DNA from: Siphonodentalium dalli
Taxonomy: Eukaryota; Mollusca; Scaphopoda; Gadilida; Siphonodentaliidae
NCBI GenBank assembly: GCA_032622095.1
Contig: CP136068.1
Location: 135,541,989 to 135,605,988, forward strand
Reading direction: 5' to 3'
Length of the DNA stretch: 64,000 bases
The position numbers were made by a program, and so were the translations under genes. This document shows positions 35,601 to 50,600 of the stretch, piece after piece; position 1 is the first letter of the stretch, and each line of letters opens with the position of its first letter. The notes under the pieces are model-generated. The model did not search any database and was not told the DNA's origin. It saw only the letters and a program-made list of their open reading frames with translations.

Positions 35601-38600
35601 TTTGCATGACTAAATCCTTCAGCACACCCTGCAGGCCACATCCCTCATCCGATCGTTAACAAACTTAATATGGTTCTTTGGGGTGGACTATAGATCACAG
35701 GTGCTGGTAACATAACTATTTTTTTATTATATTATTTTTAGAAGGGACACACCTGGATTTTCGAGGAAATAACACCAAGTTTGGGGAGAATGACTTCGAA
35801 AATACTATTTTTCAAAATATCCAATGTACTTTCCGCACCACCTCTTCCTTAGATATTAGTCTTCATCACTAATATCCATAAAATATGATGAAGCAAAACA
35901 AGTTTGAAAAATCTATTCCAAAATTTTGTTTAAACCAGTCAGAAAGTCGTCAAAGTAATTAAATGCAGAACCCAGATTAACTGTGGTATTAAAGAACTCG
36001 CACATCGCTTGCAGGCTTGGTCATTTTCCTGATGCGTGCGTCTTGGATTAAATAGTTTGACGGCTTTGTCCATTGGTTTATGTCATACCGAAAACACTTG
36101 CTGAATTAATTTGAGCTGTCAACTCACGAATGACATGCTATGATCCCCCATAACACAGTCCTGATGATTTCATTTCATTTTGTTTGCACAATGAAATGAG
36201 TATGTGGTGTATAATAATATTTATCATATGACTCAATCATTATTTACGTTGGAAAGTATGTCATAAATCAATTTCATATGAACTACTAGTTCATATCACC
36301 TTCCGATAATTTGATTGGTTTGTTGACAAAATGTGTGTTCTGATTGGCTGAATGGCAGCCTGGGCAGAGCCTCATCTCTAACTAAATGCAGGTCAAATTC
36401 GTGTGCGTCAATCAACGCGATGCCGAAATTCTCGCAATTATAATCTTGAAATATATAGTTTTGGACATTTTTATACGATAAATAGAATATGTAATTCGTA
36501 TTTATCTAATAAACATGCGATATAATGTCACAAACTGAGAACAGGATAGCACACTATATCTTCGCGTGCATATTATTTCTGCTAGTTCACCGGGTGTAAT
36601 TGGGCTTCCGGTGCAATGAATTGACGTCACATTAACCTTTTGCTGCCGATGTCATATAGCTATTTAGTGATTTGTGTGCGTATTGGACATCATAATCAAT
36701 TTATAGGTGTCATATGATAAATAGAATATGTAATTCGTGTTTCTCTCATATGATATTTATGAAACTCGTCACGAATTTTCAGTTTTCTCTCGCCGGACGC
36801 TCGAGAAAACTGAAAATTCTTAGACTCGTTTCATAAATATCATATGAGAGAAACACTCATTTCATATCCTCTATTTATCACATAATTAGCCCCTAAACCC
36901 AGCCTAATATTTTTTAGTAAGACACAAGTTTATTATCGGCATGACGTAAGAGCTTAGCGCAATGATAACGATCAATGTTATTATTCTGTTAATTGTAATA
37001 TAATTATGATATTCAATTTGTATTTGGTTATTTAGTGTTGACTGTGATATAAACATGGTTGATAAGGGCGGTTGGACAATTTTAAACACGTAAAGACACA
37101 TTTAAAATGGAACTATATTTTTTCTTGAAGGTGTCTTTACTTCCTATTTGGTTGTGATAATGAGATCAATATTAATCTTGTTTAACCCCAGCCATTTTGA
37201 GATAGTTATTCCTTGCTAAAATGTGAATTTGTGATAAAACTAATTTTGTTTATTGCTGCGACTCATTAGAGATCCTCTGTTTATTGCACAGGAGCAGCAT
37301 GGCCATAGTTGTCATCATCCTGCTGCCCCTTGGTGTCTTTGGCGCATTCTTGAATCTGCCAGGTTCATCCTTGTATAATAAATCTGATATTCCCAAATTC
37401 GAACCAACATGGGTACCTGACTTCATAACATGAATCTACCCCTGGCTTTCTCTTTTAAGTTCCTTCGTGGATGGCGTCGACATTCCGGGTAGCGCTGGCT
37501 GTGAGCAGGTGGACTAACTCTCTGCATGGATCTCTGTTCCCGCATCTATCGGTGAGTTGGCGCCCCCTGGTGGATCAGTTGGTAATGTACATGTTGCAGC
37601 CAACCAGACTTGAAAATATGGTGCCAGACATTTGCAGAATGAGATCCCCAGTGGGTGAATAACTGAATATATTGAATCTACCTCATCACCAAATTCATCA
37701 TCTGGGGTCCTCATTCTGCATAACCTCATCTACTGTGGGAGACCTAGACACAGATATTTAAGTTCCCAGATGGTGATGTGCACCCAATAGATGCCTCGAT
37801 TATTCATTGTATCATCTTCCTATTTGGTGATACAGGGAACTAAAACAGAAAAAAAACTTTCTAAAGAAATATCTAAATAAAATTTAAAAAACTTGCTAAT
37901 TTGATAATGAAGATACTTTCCTAAGAAGATGTGGTCTAAACAGAATGAGTCCCCAGAAAGTGAATTAAGTGATGCCAGTATATTCCTACTCTATTAGTAA
38001 TTCAACCTCTCTGGTATAGCAATAAACACACTCCTAACAAGACTCTATTTTGAGCTGAGACAGAGGAATATGGTCAGAATACCTAAAAAAGGAAAAGGTC
38101 AAAGACCCCTACTTCATTTCAGTCACTGAAAGCAGACTGAAAAAGAGACCCTGCCATGCAAACGCCCTCTAATAACCAAACAATGTATAACACATCATAG
38201 TACTGATGCACCAAGCACAAGCACAAACAATTTAACAAATATATTCAACATTGCCAAAGCCCTGGCCAGTATACAACTTCCAAATACTGGACAATAACCT
38301 GGTGGTAAACCTCTTCGAAACCCGACAAGACATATACCTCGAGCACTTGAGAAAAGCACTCAACAAATAATTTATAAAAAAAATAAACCTCTCCCAACAA
38401 TCTTTTTAAACTCTTACAACAAGAATCCAACAACACATTAGGGATATATCAAATGCGCCCAAAAGCTAGTCAGTAAACACAACTAGCACTCATATCATGT
38501 CACATAAGTCTCACATACTTACGCAGACATCGAGAACAACACTCGACGTCGGCGAAACATAATATAAAACTGGATGTTCCAACTAAAGATGAATTATCCA

Positions 38601-41600
38601 GAGGGTAATGAACAGGTCAGGCACCTTATGGTGAATAATGTTAATCTACTCTATTAGTGATTAAACCGCTCTGATATTTTGCACTTCTGATGAACAGGGA
38701 CATTTATTTTCTGTTTAATTGAACAATTTATCTTATTGCAGCTTTCTACAGAGGAAATCATCTCCCAGTTCACAACAATAGCCAACTGGTAAGAATATTG
38801 GGGAAACTTAGTCTGATTTTCACATAGATTATTAATTGAATATAGCATAATAATAATTAGCAGACAACTAATCTAAAATCGTGTTTTCGATGAGATTTTG
38901 AGATCCTGGGTGTCTTTTTGCACAATTGGGATATTCTGGGTGTCTTTTTGCACATTTGGGAGAGCATGGGTGTCTTTTTGCACATTTGGGAGATCAAGGG
39001 TGTCTTTTTGCACATTTGGGAGATCAAGGGTGTCTTTTTGCACGATACCATGTGACCATGACCAATTCAGCACCACTGGAGCCTCATCTGGGAGTTCTGA
39101 TGATATTGCTCATATTAATATTACATTTTAGGGACTACAGTCCTGTCCGAGCCTTCTGCTGGCATCCTCACACCATCAAATTCGCCTTCGCTCTTCCTGA
39201 TGACTCCGTTCAGGTTCGCACAGCCGCCAACGATCTTGTTCCCGTCCTTAAACACAGAATGCAAAAGAATGTCGCTGACCTTGCCTGGATGTAAGTTTAA
39301 AAAGATAAAAATAATAACACAATATTGTTGGGCATTGCAATTCATTAGCAGCCTTTCTGAAGTGACTTGGAGCTGCCTTCACTTTTGTGTGAAGCTGTAA
39401 GGCCTCTAATAATGACATTATAAAGCTGTTTTATTATTTTATAAAGCTGTTTTATTTTATTAATATTTTATAAAAAGTTTTTTTCCCATTGAAATTAGAC
39501 CAAAGTTTTAATTCCTGAAAAGTTTACTTTATTTTACTTTATGCAAACATGACATCTGAACAGGGACCAACCTAGAGGACGACTTGGGAGAAATGTTCTC
39601 CCTAAAATGTGCTACTTCTCCCTATCTTTGTTCCAGAGAGAAGTAGGCCTAAAAAAAGGATTATCCGTGATTCCATTAACTCGACCAACCCATGAAAAAA
39701 GTGCCGAGTCCACAATTTTTTTGGGGGGGGGGGGGGGGGGGGGGGGGAGTGGTATTACCAGTTGATTTCGTTGGAAATGAATATAATGGACATGCATCGT
39801 CAACAAATATTAATTGTCATGGTAATATACGTAATCTGTCGGTATTTTAGTCTGGATGGAGATATGGAAAGTTTTTTAAATAAAATTTGGGAAAAACGGC
39901 GATCAAAACATGCTCGTTAATTAAAACCTTCCCTATTAAAGTCTGCATGAAGAATACTTGCAATCATCACGAGCGTGCAATTATATTTATCAACAAACTA
40001 TTTATCAAAGTTAAACGTGGTGGTACGCACTCTCCTCCTTTAACTTCGATGTCAATTAACTCATGCAGTAGAACAAACAGAATTATATACATGTATGTTG
40101 TCATACAATAAGTGCATGGTGGATACAAAATAAGACTGATTCAACCATTAGACTGATTCAACCATTAGACTGATTCAACCATAAGACTGATTCAACCCAG
40201 TCGACGCACGTGGTTAAAACAGATTTGCATTGGCAAGAACTGAATTAATCCACTTTAAATAACTGTCAGCTATGAAAGACACACCACTGTGTCACCAATC
40301 AAATGTGCTGCATCCTGCGCGAACTTTATATGGCAGGCTATCCGATTTTACGCGACCAAGTATCAAGCATAATAGAAACAAATCACTCTGCATACTACTT
40401 TCAAACAAGGAATCTGGGCCAAATTGCTGATAATAGCACTGCAAGTTATGATACCGTTGCAGTGTGGGATGGTGCATGCATGCAAGAGGAATAACTCTAA
40501 ACCCATAGTCATACCCTAATACTTAGAAACTTAACAATGGAACACATTTTCAATATACACATTGAAAGTTATCTCTGAAACTTTGTTTTCATTGAATCCC
40601 TTTCATATCCCTAGTAGAGTAATTCAGCAACCTGTATAATTATATATTTCATATAAAACATGTAAATTAAAAAAAAACACCTGCTAAAAGCATACCTCAC
40701 TACCCATATAGGCCTACAAGTTTGGACTTGGATATGAACAAACTATAGAGAATATCAGTTTTTAGCTCAACTTTTCTTTGTAAAGTTTGAGCAATTGCCA
40801 TGGCTTGGTATCCGTCATCCGTGTGTGCGTGTATGTGTGCGTGTGTGATTCATCAACAATTTCCTTTAGCACTGGCTACAGGTCGTACCTTTGGTCGGAT
40901 CATTATAAAATTTAGATGATGATGACATGTAGATGGAAACGAGTCATTTTGGGGTCATTCGGTAAAAAAACATGGCCGCCAGCAGCCATCTTGGATTTCA
41001 AAATTCAATCCATTAGCACGGGCTACAGGTCATACTGTTCTTCTTATCATCATGAAATTTGTCATGGATGTTAATATTGACATGTAGATGGGAACGAGTA
41101 ATTTTGGGGTCGTTCGGCCAAAAAACATGGCTGCCAGCAGCCATCATGGATTTTACTCTTTGCATGACTAAATCCTTTGGCACGGGCTACAGGTCGTACC
41201 TTTAGTCGGATCATCATGAAATTTGTCATGGATGTTAATATTGACATGTAGATGGGAACGAGTAATTTTGGGGTCGTTCGGCCAAAAAACATGGCTGCCA
41301 GCAGCCATCATGGATTTTACTCTTTGCATGACTAAATCCTTTGGCACGGGCTACAGGTCGTACCTTTAGTCGGATCATCATGAAATTTGTCACAGATGTT
41401 GACAATGGGATATAGATGGGAACGAGTCATTTTGGGGTCATTCGGTAAAAAAATATGGCTGCCGCGACCATTTTGGATTTCAAAATTCAATACATTAGCA
41501 TGGGCTACAGGCCATACTGTTTGTCTGATCATCATGAAATTTGTTGTGGATGTTAATATTGACATGTAGATGGGAGCGAGTCATTTTGGGATCATTCGGC

Positions 41601-44600
41601 CAAAAACCATGGCCGCCAGCAGCCATTTTGGATTTTACTCTTTGCATGACTAATTTTTTTGGCACAAGCTACAGGTCGTACCGTTGGTCGTATCTTTATC
41701 AAATTTGTCATGCTGTTAACATTGACATGTAGATGGAAAACGAGTCATTTTGGGGTCATTAGGAAAAAAAACATGGCCGCCAGCAGCCATATTGGATTTC
41801 AAAATTCATTCTATTAGCACAGACTACAGGACGGAGTGTTGGTCTGATCATCATGAAATTTGTCGTGACATTGGCATGTAAATGGGAATGAGTCATTTTG
41901 GGGTCATTCAGCAAAAAAACATGGCTGCCGGTGGCCATCTTGGATTTTACTCTTTGCATGACTAGACCTTTCAACTTTCCACATTCCTAATTGACTAACA
42001 CATGAAATTATTCCCTTTCCAAGTTGAGCTACAGTGTCATTGACACTTTCATATAATGATCCAGCAGCACTGTATTAAAATTAACATCGGTGAGCTATTA
42101 AACACAAGGAGATAGTGAAAAAGGAAGATGATAACAATTGTCAAGGAAAAAATCCTAGACAAAATGGTTTTTCCTATGCAATTTTTTGTTTGCAAAGTCA
42201 ATTTTTTATTTAATTCCCAGGCCCCAGGGCTATATTATATAATTTGGGTCCCTTTGTCAAGAGGTGAATTAATGTGAATTGTTGTGCACTCATGTTTTAG
42301 ATAAATGTATTTAGGTATCTACAGGAACAAGTATCACTGTATGTAGAGCAACATTGACTGAATATGGGTTATTTGAATTCTCCATTCAAGATTGATCCTC
42401 CTGTTAAGTTAGTCTGAGTTTTATATTTGGAGATCTCAAAATATACCAGATATTGGAAGAAAAACAACACTATCTCCCTACATATTGAAGTTGTATCTGA
42501 CCGAAAGGTCCGTTGTTAACTATGATGGAACAAAATCTATAGTCTTCAATTAACATTGTTTCAGTTATTGTTTTCCTTCTGGGAAGTTTCTATGCCCCTG
42601 ATTTGCAGAAGATAAAATGCATAATCGAGGTGACTAAGAGGCTCACAGAGGGTGAATTTGGTGATGCTAGCATGCACTGTGGGATAGCATCACTATATTT
42701 ATCTGCTGAGGACCTGATTCTGCAAATGACAGATACACTATTTGCTGACTGGAGTTATTGATGCTATTTTGTTTCTTCCAGGCCAAATTCTTCATCTGTT
42801 CTGGCTGTCGCTTGTCAGACTTGCATCCTAATATGGCATGTGGATCCAATGTCCTTAGCGACCAGGTGAGTAATGGCTTTATTGTTGAACACAAAAAAGT
42901 TGCCCCTGACATATCTTACTAGTATTTAAAATTTTAAATTCCCAAACTAATATTTTCGCTAATTCAAAACTGAGTGAAATATAATATTACTCATAAGTTT
43001 ACACCAAAAGCACTATATTATATAGATAATAGGTATGGGTTAAACATCTGCCGATCGTGATCGGCCTCTCGTTTTAACCCATTTCATTTCACTCTCGCTC
43101 TCATTTCACAAAATCTTGCAATAGCATTAACCAGTTAACTCACTTTTGTCATTCTATCTATTTATTTTGCCTTTATACTAAATATAGACAAACAATATAC
43201 ACAATCTTCAGTTTTATCTGCATTTATTCACAAAAAGCTATTTGTAGTCTTCAAATCTTTTAACTTATTTCTAATTAAGAAATACAATGTTTATTGTTTC
43301 GAAAAATCCAGTGTTGCTTAAAAGTCACTTTACAGAGAATATGTGGCCATGTGGCCTTTTATATAATTTATTTAACCAGTAATCTTATTCATTGTTATAT
43401 GGTATTGTCAGTCGAACATACCAAGTATATCAGTATTTCTACACCTTAAATCTTGTCTTCCTGCTTACAGGCCAATCAAAATATTGTATCTTCGTGATTA
43501 CAAACTGCATTATGATATCAATTTAATGACGTTTCATGTATCTTCATATTTGATTGAATTTGCATCACCTTAATTATAATTCTGCAGGCCTTCATCAAGC
43601 TCAGTTCAGGTTTTACAGCAGAGTGGCCATGGGCCGGTAACCAGTCTATGCTGGGACCCAGATGGTAGCATTCTGTTGTCGTCATCTCCCGTCGACACGG
43701 CTATTATGGTGAGTATTAAATCAGTAACTAGTCTATGCTGGGGCCCAGATGGTAGCATTCTCTTATCAGAATCTCCCATCGAAATGGCTATGATGGTGAG
43801 ATGGTGAGTCTTTGCATGCCAGTGTTCTTCAACCACTCGTATTGATAAAAAAAAATTCCAATTTCACTGTCATGGAACTTGGAGCACCTGGTGACTCAGT
43901 TATCTCACGATTGGACCAATTGTGCACGGATTATGTGCTACATTTTGAGCATACTGGCTACGTTGCATTTTTAACATTGTCACATTCATGGCAAGTGTTC
44001 GATCAATGTGCCATGTAACTACATTATAGCCTACTAACACTTATTATGGGAAATATATACAATGTTCCAACTAGTCAATGCCAGTCAACGTTGGGAACTA
44101 TCGGCATCGATGTTGATTAGTCAACTTAATCATTTCAACACTATATATTACTCTGTTTGCTCAATAGGCTTCCGATTTCTCTTAGGACTTGTTCTGTCTT
44201 AATACCTGTTATTATTTATAAACTGTAGGCTTGGGATGTTCCGAAGGAGGTATGTGTTCCATTGAGACGTGCTGGAGGAGGTGGATCATCGCTGGTCAGG
44301 TGGTCTCCTGATGGGAGTAAAGTGATTGCTGCGACACCTTCCACTTTATTCAGGTAGGATTAGATATTCATAGTCGAGTGCAGGGATATTTCCGGCAAAG
44401 ATATGTTACACACTGAACTACATGGTATATTTCTTTCTATTCACAAAGGGGGGGATCTAAGAGACCCTTATAAATTTGTATTATTTTGGTACGAAATAGC
44501 GATTTGAACATTAGTTTTAGTTTTCAGTTATTACACACTGAACTACATGGTAGAATCAACTCTAGGTATGTAAAATGGCTAAAATAGCAGTTTTTGCAGT

Positions 44601-47600
44601 TTTGCACCATTACCACTTTTGTCCAACTCAAAATTTATCATATATTATGCATCTTTCTTAACCCTTTGAGTGCCAGGGGCCGATATTATCGGCCCTAAAC
44701 CTACACAATAAGTCTGTTAAAGAATATAATAAAATATATTAAAATTGTAAAAAATGTAAAAAAAAAAAATTTAAAAAAAAAAAAAAATTTGTTAGGCCAA
44801 TGCATTCTCTTATATATGCGAGGCGACCTATGGTCGACTCGCATATATAAGAGAATGCATTGGCACAGGGTATATGGGTTGATACAAAAATCGGACCTGG
44901 CACTCAAAGGGTTAATGGTACTTAATTCGATTCGATGGTCCCCATATCATCAGATTCCAACAACAACATTTTTTTAAATGTGGCTTCAGTTATCAGAATT
45001 GATTAATTGCCCCAAAATAATGCTCACCACAGTCAACTACAGTATAAAATTGCCCAAAACCTGTTATTTATCAACATTTTGTTCAAAGAAATTTTGCCGG
45101 TTTGTCAAATATCTGACACAAAAAAGCCACTTGATTTTAGAGTTATTCATCTTCATCTGCAATTTGGTCCAAGACCATGTTCTCATCGACTGTTTACTGG
45201 GCCATTAAATATTATCGAGGTGACAAATAACAGATTTCAAAAATCAAAATCTGATCACTCTGAGCTTTGATGGTTGGGTGCCTTGATTCGAATAAAATAT
45301 TTTTTACCCCCAAATCTAAAGAAATACTAATTTGCAAGCATTAATTCGTATTATGCATCTTATTAGTTTTTGTCCCCCGACGTTTCCGTCGGAGGACTAT
45401 AGAAATGACCCTCGTCCGTCCGTCCGTGCGTCCGTGCGTCCGTGCGTCCGTGCGTCCGTGCGTCTGTGCGTCCGTGTGTCCGTGCGTCCGAGATTGGGTA
45501 CCTTCATGGTGTAATCAACTCCTCCTACAGTTTTAAACGTAGAGATTTGAAACTCTGGGATATTGTTCCTAACATGTTGGTGATTTGCAACATCTATATA
45601 GCTAATCAAAAATAAATTTTTTTCCATATTTTTGGGGGGGTTTTCGACTTAGAAAATTTGGAACATTTTTGCCTTTTGGATGAGATTGGGTACCTTCATG
45701 GTGTAATCAACTCCTCCTACAGTTTTAAACGTAGAGATTTGAAACTCTGGGATATTGTTCCTAACATGTTGGTGATTTGCAACATCTATATAGCTAATCA
45801 AAAATATAATTTTTTCCATATTTTTGGGGGGGTTTTCGACTTAGAAAATTTGGAACATTTTTGCCTTTTGGATGAGATTGGATACCTTCATGGTGTAATC
45901 AACTCCTCCTACAGTTTTAAATGTAGAGATTTGAAACTATGGGATATTGTTCCTAACATGTTGGTGATTTGCAACATCTATATAGCTAATAAAAAATATC
46001 ATTTTTTCCATATTTTTGGGGGGGTTTTCGACTTAGAAAATTTGGAACATTTTTGCCTTTTGGATGAGATTGGGTACCTTCATGGTGTAATCAACTCCTC
46101 CTACAGTTTTAAATGTAGAGATTTGAAACTCTGGGATATTGTTCCTAACATGTTGGTGATTTGCAACATCTATATAGCTAATACAAAAATATCATTTTTT
46201 CGCGTTTGTATGCGTTTGTTCATCGGGTTGTTTTGTCCAAGAAATTTTGCGGTGGTTTGCAACATCTATATACTGTATAACATTGTTGCAAATAGTATCC
46301 TTCTAACAAATCCAATCATGAAGTTTACCACTCGAGTCGGGGGACATGTGGTCTGCGACCTTTTATTGTTTTAGTTTCGGTTTTCTCGATGTTCCCATAT
46401 TTTGGGTTTTTCAATTTAGCCAAAGTTTCTACAAAATGGACCAAAAAAAATCAGAAAAGGCCAAATAATTGGCCAAACAAAAATTCTGCCAGCATGAAAC
46501 CTGTTTCCAGTATTTATTCTTTTCTAAAGCGTAATATTTTGAAAATTTGATTTACTATTGTGTTAGTTTTGCTTATTGATTGACTGGGCTTAGTCACAAA
46601 CAACCTTTAAATTTTGGCTTTTTTTTGTCTGCAGAGTTTGGGAGACTCGAACATGGACTTGTGAGAAATGGTCAAATCTGGCTGGAAAATGCAAGGTGAT
46701 GTAAAATAAGAGCCATTTTAAGTTTCTCGTTATATTATTATAGATATCGTATTTGTTTTACTTATTTGGAAAAAGATGGCCCTAAATAATTTCAGATTTG
46801 TGGAGGCACGGACTCAGTATGAGTGTTCATTGCTTCTAAAGTGCTTGCTTCAGTGAGAGTGAATAAAATGGCCGGTTATTGATTGGAATGGTGCATTGAG
46901 ATGTTCCTCAACACAGATCTAGGTTGAAAATAGGTCTTAATTTTTTCGCGTGGGGGTTCAAACCCTGTGCCAACGTCTTCTAGACCAGACTGAAGATGGT
47001 ATGTCCTTTCATTTGAAAAGCATATCAGTCAGAACATGGGTTTGAATATTGACACAGAACACATCTACCATTATATTGGAACAACAAAATGCACTTCCTC
47101 CTAAACTGTATGGATGCACAGATTCAGTATGAGTGTTCATTGCTTCAAATGTGCTTGCTTCCATGTCTTGAAATAGTGTGTCTGTGATTTGCAGAATGAG
47201 GTGTCCAAAGGGTGAATTTAGTGACCGTACCTTGAACCAGGGCTAGCATAAATAAATTCACCCTCTGGGGTCCTCATTCTGTTTATTATACCATGTTTTA
47301 TTTTAATTTGTATTTTATTTGGCACTTTATTGAATAAAGTTTAATTGAGTTTGTGTAATGAGTTGGTTGTGCTTTGACAACTCTTAGTAACAACTTCAAT
47401 ACATTCCGTTTGTAGTGCAATTTTCTATAAACACCGAACACCTCTCTAAACTGAATGGAAGGACGGTCTGAAGGGTGTTCTTTAGTTAGGAGGAAACTGG
47501 GGAACTTCAATCTGATCCTAGGTCTCTCATAGCAGTTGAGGCCTCAGCAGAATGAGGTTCCCAGAGGGTGAATTTGGTGATGCTAGCCCACCCTGCAGGA

Positions 47601-50600
47601 TAGCATCACTAAATTGACCCTCTTGGGAACTCATTCTGCAAATGACAGACACACTATTTCAATGTGTGCTTGCTTCAGTGAGCATGAACAAATTCTCATT
47701 TCTTACCGAAATGGTCATTTATCGATCAGAATGATGTTTTATTTTTGAAGCATCAAGTATTGCTGTGAGTGTTGATGTATTGAATTGTATTCTTTACTCA
47801 TCTGTACAAATATACCAATAAATGTGCAAGTAGTCACCCTATAGTTCTAAAATTGGGATAAGTCACTTTTCCCTGTTTGGTTATTAGGGAGAAGTGGACT
47901 TATTTAAGGGAGACGTAACAGTGGCTGAAGTTCAATTTAAACCCCAACTGGGTCCCAACATCACCCTTCTATGATCTAATAGTATTTTGCAACACAAGAG
48001 CCTATCTATAAAATCATTATAGTGAGTAAGAATACCATTATAATCAGTAAATATGTTAAAATATGTGCATACTGGTATATGAGAGAGAAGTTACTTCTCC
48101 CTGGAACAAAAATATGGAGAAGTGGCACATTTTAGGAGATGATCTTCACCAAGTCGCCCCCAAGGCTGGTCCCTGCCAACAAGCCTGAATTTTGTTTGTC
48201 TGATATTTGTAGAACACCTCTCTAAATTCAGAGGGTGAATTTAGTGATGCTATCCTGCACAGTGGGCTAGCATCACCAAATTCACACTCTGGGGACCTCA
48301 TTCTGCTTAGGCCTCATAATCTGGGATGTATCTATAGTCTCGAATGAACATTATTTTTAGTTACTTTGTCCCTTCTGTTGAGTTTATATATCCTTTGATT
48401 TGCAGAAGATAAATTGCATAATCGAGGCGACCAGTGGGTGAACATCAGTAACTTTAACTGGGGAACTTCAATCTGATCCTAGGTCTCCCATTGTAGTTGA
48501 GGACTAGCAGAATGAGGTCCCCAGAGGGTGAATTTGTTGATGCTAGCCTGCTATGCGGGATAGCGTCACTAAATTCACCCTCTGGGTACCTCACCTCATT
48601 CTACAAATGACAGACGCACTATTTCAAGTCTTGATTAGCAAAATTCTCTTTATTTCAGAGTGCATGCTGGAGTCCAAAGGGTGACATTCTGTTGTTCACT
48701 ATAGAGAATGAACCAGTGATATACTCCCTTACATTCTCAAGGAGCGATGAAAGCAAGTCTGTGATTGGTGGAGCTAAGTCGGCCATAGCATGTGTTAACC
48801 TATCAGAAACAGAGTTTGAAGTCGATGATGAAGTACTCAGGTAAGTATTTTGGTTTGTCGGTCTAAACCTCTCACGTTAGAAGCAGAGATCACATCAACA
48901 TGATTTTAAAATGACACTATTTACAACATTTTATATTTCCTTTGTTTCCTGCAAATGTGTGAAAATTTCAATGATTTTGCCTGAATTCTATCCTGGACAT
49001 AGCGTGTCTGACATTTGCAGAATGAGGTTCCCAGAGGGTGAATTTAATGGCACTATCCCGCACAACAGGCTAATGTTGCCAAACTCACCCTCTGAGAACC
49101 TCATTCTGCTTTAGGCCTCAACTGGTATGGGAGACCTAGGATCAGATTGAGTTCCCCAGTTGAAGTTGGTGATATAGAAACTAAACAGAATGGAAAAAGT
49201 AACTAAAACAATGTTAGTTTGAGACTATAGATACTTCCCAGAGATGAGGCCTAAGAAGAATGAAGTCATCACAGGGTGGATTTGGTGATGCTAACCCTCT
49301 GTGTGGGGTAGCATAAATAAATTCACCCTCTGGGAACCTCATTCTGCAACTGACAGACACACTATATTCAGGCTTGCCTGAATGAAACTTACTGCACTGA
49401 TTGGAACAAACCTTCCTATGAAGTTTCCAATTGTTAGTCATTACCAAATATAAAGCCAGTTGGGTGCATAATTGTTTGTATGTTGAACCTTCCTTATCGC
49501 TGATAGTATACAACTATTGATTGTCTTGGGGTGGAATAGTGAGAACTATTTTCCCGATGTGTTGTCTTTTGAACAGCAAGCAGGATTATTGACCGATACC
49601 CCTTAATCCGAGGTCATTAGTCCTGCTTGCTGTTCAGAAGGCACCATCGAGGGAAAATAGCCCCCGTTATTCCATCCCAAGGCAGTCAATGGGTGTTTTG
49701 TTATATATGACACCATTCTCGCCTTGCGTCAATGGCAACGTCAGCAGGCGGGTAATAGTCCGATGACTAAAGCCTGGGCGAATGTTCTCTTGTCACAATT
49801 CTCGCATCGTGCCAAGTCATGCCGGCCTATATATTTCAAAATGATGTATAACCCATTTTTCGTTTGCCTGGTTTGTGCTTAGATAACCCATATGATAGGT
49901 TACCAGAAGAGTTACACAAACTGTTAAAATCACTACAACTGGTATTATTAACTACTCATGGGCATCTCATTGAACTAATAATTTTGAACGTCAAATTTTG
50001 GGACTTGACCTACAGAAAACTTGGCGCGACCTGTTTTTCATTCGCGGCATTTTATTTTTAGGTGACCTTCAGGCGAACTGAATGGTCGTTTGGCCTCAAA
50101 TTTGCAGGCCTGCTTGAAGTGTGACCTCAGCAGGCGGATAATGGTACGATGACTATAGCCCGGGTGATAGTTAGCTTGCCGGGCAATTGTCAAAACTACC
50201 GTTTGACGCGTGATCACGCATCATCCAATCAAGACAGCATGACCCTATTTGAACTATACATGTACGAATGTAACAATATCATTTAGATGATATGTTTGTG
50301 TAGCTTTATGGAATGAATTGTTTTCAGAATTGGTGGCAATGTGGAGAATATAATCTGGGACCCTAACGGAGAGAGACTAGCTGTTACATTCAGAGGTAAG
50401 CTCTTTGTATAACGATTTTTATTTTCTCCCAGCCTATACTTATATTGGAAGCATTTCATTTCTATCAAACTAGGCTCATGTTGACATTCAGTCTTGCTAA
50501 AAGTAAACCATTTACAATTACAATCAACTTGACCCTTTGTTGTTCTAAATATATTCTCCCATTCAGTTCTAAAAGTATACATTGGAATGGTCAATTATAC

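Larger units (their letters stand above)
39291..42781 (+). other. AAAS intron 6
   Basis: 3.5 kb, the largest intron. Contains a 25-base G run (39723-39747), a 17-bp minisatellite, the AGCTCAACTT element and a half CAGAATGAGG hairpin element. No exon-like sequence is missing from the protein across this intron. Confidence 0.85.
44354..46634 (+). other. AAAS intron 9
   Basis: 2.3 kb containing a TIR type 2 TTAA element, a diverged copy of the 34.4-34.8 kb repeat (44925-45330) and the 192-bp tandem repeat. Confidence 0.85.

Noticed and set aside
38857-39131. Minus-strand repeat protein ([10 protein letters not shown])n and plus-strand counterpart
   Set aside because: Both derive from a 30-bp minisatellite in AAAS intron 5; frames are open on both strands only because of the period.
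39723-39747. Poly-G run as a telomere-like or G-quadruplex regulatory site
   Set aside because: A plain homopolymer without TTAGGG units. Its length is prone to sequencing error and nothing ties it to gene control.
45658-46374. The longest ORF in the window (238 codons) as a protein-coding gene
   Set aside because: It is a 192-bp tandem repeat whose unit length is a multiple of 3, located within an AAAS intron and ending in a dispersed repeat. No domain is visible.
46960-46985. tRNA-like box B (GGGTTCAAACCC) in intron 10
   Set aside because: No matching box A, acceptor stem or cloverleaf upstream, so neither a tRNA nor a clear SINE head.
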